A stretch of DNA of 10,132 nt from positions 1 through 10,132 of the forward strand of contig JAPYQE010000235.1 in assembly GCA_029941315.1 (NCBI GenBank), in the 5' to 3' direction. The position numbers and the translations under genes are program-made. The notes under the pieces are model-generated. The model had not been told where the DNA came from and did not search any database. It worked only from the letters and a program-made list of their open reading frames with translations. This document shows, piece by piece, positions 8,244-10,132 of this stretch. Each line of letters opens with the position of its first letter. Position 1 is the stretch's first letter. The DNA is from GCA-2724215 sp015660315 (GTDB lineage Bacteria; Latescibacterota; UBA2968; UBA8231).

Positions 8244-9692
8244 ATGCGGACACCAGTCGTATTTCGAGTCCTTGGCGTATTGCTGATGGTCTTCAGCGCG
8301 ACGATGCTGGTACCCACCCTGGTTTCTGTTCTCTATCAAGACGGTGCCGGCGCCGCCTTTCTCATCGCCTTCGCCATAACATTCTGCACTGGCCTGGCCT
8401 GCTGGTTACCGACACGTAAAAACCCCGCCGAACTGGGCATCCGCGACGGTTTCGTAGTCACCGTCCTGTTTTGGACTGTATTGGGGTTTTACGGCGCTTT
8501 GCCGCTGATGTTGGAAGAGCGCCTGCAACTCGGTTTCACCGACGCCGTCTTCGAGTCGATCTCCGGTTTGACCACCACCGGGGCCACGGTGATCCAGGAT
8601 TTGGACGACCTGCCCAAGTCCGTATTATTCTACCGCCAGCAGCTGCAATGGTTCGGCGGCATGGGCATCATCGTGCTCGCCCTCGCGGTATTGCCGATGC
8701 TCGGCGTTGGCGGCATGCAGCTTTTCCGCGCCGAGACCTCCGGTCCGATCAAAGACTCAAGAATAACGCCGCGGATCGCCGAAACCGCCAAGGCGCTGTG
8801 GTATCTCTACCTCGGCCTGACCGTCGCTTGCGCCCTGGCCTATTGGCTAGCAGGCATGGACCTTTTTGACGCCATCGCCCACAGTTTCTCGACCGTTTCC
8901 ATCGGCGGGTTCTCAACCCACAACGCCAGTATCGGCTATTTCGACAACCCCGCCATCGAGCTAATCGCGATCTGCTTCATTGCCATATCCGGGATCAGCT
9001 TCACATTGCACTTCTCCGTTTTGCGCCATCGGTCGCTGCGCGGCTATTTGCAGAATGTAGAAGCACGGACCTACTTGCTCATTTTGCTAGCCGTCACGCT
9101 GATCGCATGGTTCGAGCTTTATATGGAGAAGGGTTACGATCTGGTCACCGCGCTGCGCTATGGACTTTTTATGACGGTGTCGATCGCCACCACCACCGGC
9201 TTCGCCATAACCGACCATTCGGCCTGGTCCGGCTTCCTGCCTTTTTTACTTTTTCTCTGCTCGTTTGCCGGCGGTTGCGCCGGCTCGGCGGGCGGCGGCA
9301 TCAAAATCGTCCGCCTGATCCTCATCCTGAAACAGGGCAACATCGAGATCAAGCACCTGATCCACCCCAATGCCGTCATCCCCATCAAGATCAACGACAC
9401 TCCCGTACCCGACCGTGTGATGCAGGCCGTCTGGGGTTTCTTCTCCGTCTACATCCTCACCTTCGCGCTGCTCTTCGTCGCCCTGCTGGCGACAAACCTC
9501 GACCCGCTAACCGCCTTTTCCGCCGTCGCCGCCAGCATTAACAACCTCGGACCGGGGCTCGGCGAAGTTGCGCTGCACTACGGTGATATCAACCAACCTG
9601 CCAAATGGATCCTGTGCTTCGCCATGCTAATTGGTCGCCTGGAGATATTCACCCTATTGGTATTGTTCAGCCCCACCTTCTGGCGCAAATAA
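8244..9692 (+). CDS. trkH: Potassium transporter TrkH (intact second copy)
   Basis: This is a 482-residue inner-membrane potassium transporter subunit, almost the length of E. coli TrkH (483), which it resembles throughout. TrkH dimers conduct potassium and are controlled by a TrkA tetramer. All four pore-loop filters are present: SGLTTTGAT (Gly113), SIGGFSTHNAS (Gly221/222), ATTTGFAITD (Gly319) and NNLGPGLG (Gly436). The intramembrane gating loop GGCAGSAGGGIK (343-354) and the conserved Arg465 in GRLEIFT are intact. The end FSPTFWRK is typical of the family. The ATG is 26 nt after the stop of the broken first copy and is preceded by CGGAA. It should be cotranscribed with trkA. It is the only copy in this window able to form a complete pore, so it probably carries the Trk function. 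It differs widely from the first copy, so this is not a recent tandem duplication. Confidence 0.96.
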   Translation: MRTPVVFRVLGVLLMVFSATMLVPTLVSVLYQDGAGAAFLIAFAITFCTGLACWLPTRKNPAELGIRDGFVVTVLFWTVLGFYGALPLMLEERLQLGFTDAVFESISGLTTTGATVIQDLDDLPKSVLFYRQQLQWFGGMGIIVLALAVLPMLGVGGMQLFRAETSGPIKDSRITPRIAETAKALWYLYLGLTVACALAYWLAGMDLFDAIAHSFSTVSIGGFSTHNASIGYFDNPAIELIAICFIAISGISFTLHFSVLRHRSLRGYLQNVEARTYLLILLAVTLIAWFELYMEKGYDLVTALRYGLFMTVSIATTTGFAITDHSAWSGFLPFLLFLCSFAGGCAGSAGGGIKIVRLILILKQGNIEIKHLIHPNAVIPIKINDTPVPDRVMQAVWGFFSVYILTFALLFVALLATNLDPLTAFSAVAASINNLGPGLGEVALHYGDINQPAKWILCFAMLIGRLEIFTLLVLFSPTFWRK

Positions 9693-9701
9693 CCCGCCAC
9701 C

Positions 9702-10130
9702 TCAGACCGTAAGACCGGCTGTAATCTCGGCCAACGTCTCCCACAGATAGGGCGCTAAGCTGTAGTCGACCCACAGCCGATAGACTCGTTGACCGCCTTC
9801 TTCGCGCGGCAACACCCCACAGGAAACTCCAGCTACGCGCGTATACACCATGCGGTCGACCAACTCACCCACAAAATCCACTCCGCAGGTCTGCGCCAAA
9901 ACGCCCAACGCCGCGTCGCCTGCCAATACCAAGGTCACCGATTGTTGCTCAATGCGATAAACCCCCGTATCGACCGTCTGCAAGGCGGACTCAAAACGCG
10001 TTAACAATGCATCGTCGGGCGCGCACTCCAGAATCAACTCGCCCGTACCTACTCGCGCCAGGACCCCATGTTGCCCTACGAGCAAAGTGTCGTATATCTT
10101 GACCGGCAATTCGATCTCGTGCTTCTCAGC
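9702..10130 (-). CDS. Sarcosine oxidase gamma subunit-like (SoxG/GcvT-fold) protein, 5' end outside window
   Basis: The frame is open from the right edge to TGA at 9704-9702, showing about 142 C-terminal residues. The visible part resembles SoxG, the small subunit of heterotetrameric sarcosine oxidase, whose fold is shared with GcvT aminomethyltransferases. In order, one sees GVYRIEQQSVTLVLAGDAAL, corresponding to the usual VvDvS...l.l.Gp.A segment, then LAQTCGVDF (the family's L..gC.lDl), TRVAGVSCGVL, and YRLWVDYSLAPYLWETL, corresponding to the SoxG ending with its rSfA.YlW pattern. A TTG at 10109 could start a 135-residue product, but the frame continues upstream and SoxG proteins are longer, so I treat the gene as cut by the window. 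It converges on trkH with only 9 bp between stops, leaving no room for a separate terminator. The remaining sox genes, if any, would lie outside to the right. The family match is by eye and moderately sure. Confidence 0.62.
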   Translation of the reverse strand, partial: AEKHEIELPVKIYDTLLVGQHGVLARVGTGELILECAPDDALLTRFESALQTVDTGVYRIEQQSVTLVLAGDAALGVLAQTCGVDFVGELVDRMVYTRVAGVSCGVLPREEGGQRVYRLWVDYSLAPYLWETLAEITAGLTV

Positions 10131-10132
10131 CC

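Noticed and set aside
9107..9541. 144-codon plus-strand frame within trkH copy 2
   Set aside because: Arg/His/Pro-rich composition typical of an out-of-frame reading of a G/C-rich gene. It is entirely inside the intact TrkH frame.

Overview
This 10.1 kb window looks like chromosomal DNA of a Gram-negative, proteobacterium-like organism. The evidence is a homodimeric AceE-type pyruvate dehydrogenase E1, a Trk potassium-uptake locus, a YqfA-type HlyIII membrane protein, and G/C-rich third codon positions by eye. I cannot assign a species or order. I saw no tRNA, rRNA, CRISPR array, integrase or insertion sequence.

Layout: (1) 1-2478, minus strand: the first 826 codons of aceE, which runs off the left edge. 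(2) 2479-2688: a divergent promoter region. (3) 2689-3345, plus strand: an HlyIII/PAQR-family membrane protein. (4) 3346-3828, plus strand: a decayed, 5'-truncated GNAT acetyltransferase remnant with in-frame stops. (5) 5322-3912, minus strand: a two-gene unit with a stand-alone B3/B4 (PheRS beta-type editing domain) protein followed by a PhyH-family Fe(II)/2-oxoglutarate dioxygenase. (6) 5338-5422: a second divergent intergenic region carrying a perfect 9-bp tandem repeat. (7) 5423-9692, plus strand: a Trk potassium-uptake operon with an intact trkA, a first trkH copy that is a pseudogene (two frameshifts plus loss of the fourth pore helix), and an intact second trkH. (8) 10130-9702, minus strand: the 3' part of a gene resembling the sarcosine oxidase gamma subunit, convergent with trkH and running off the right edge.

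TrkA is the cytoplasmic NAD-binding regulator of the TrkH channel-like potassium transporter. The two trkH copies differ clearly. The broken first copy reads like the Bacteroidetes/deltaproteobacterial type, and the intact second copy reads like the gammaproteobacterial (E. coli TrkH) type. Only the second can supply a complete pore, so the locus appears caught after one paralogue replaced the other.

The most interesting points are the layered damage in trkH copy 1, including a classical U UUU UUA slippery heptamer exactly at one frameshift; the GNAT remnant; the probable ATA (or distant TTG) start of the B3/B4 gene; and the tight pairing of a tRNA-editing-like domain with a small-molecule hydroxylase. 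Nothing here proves a new defence or mobile system.
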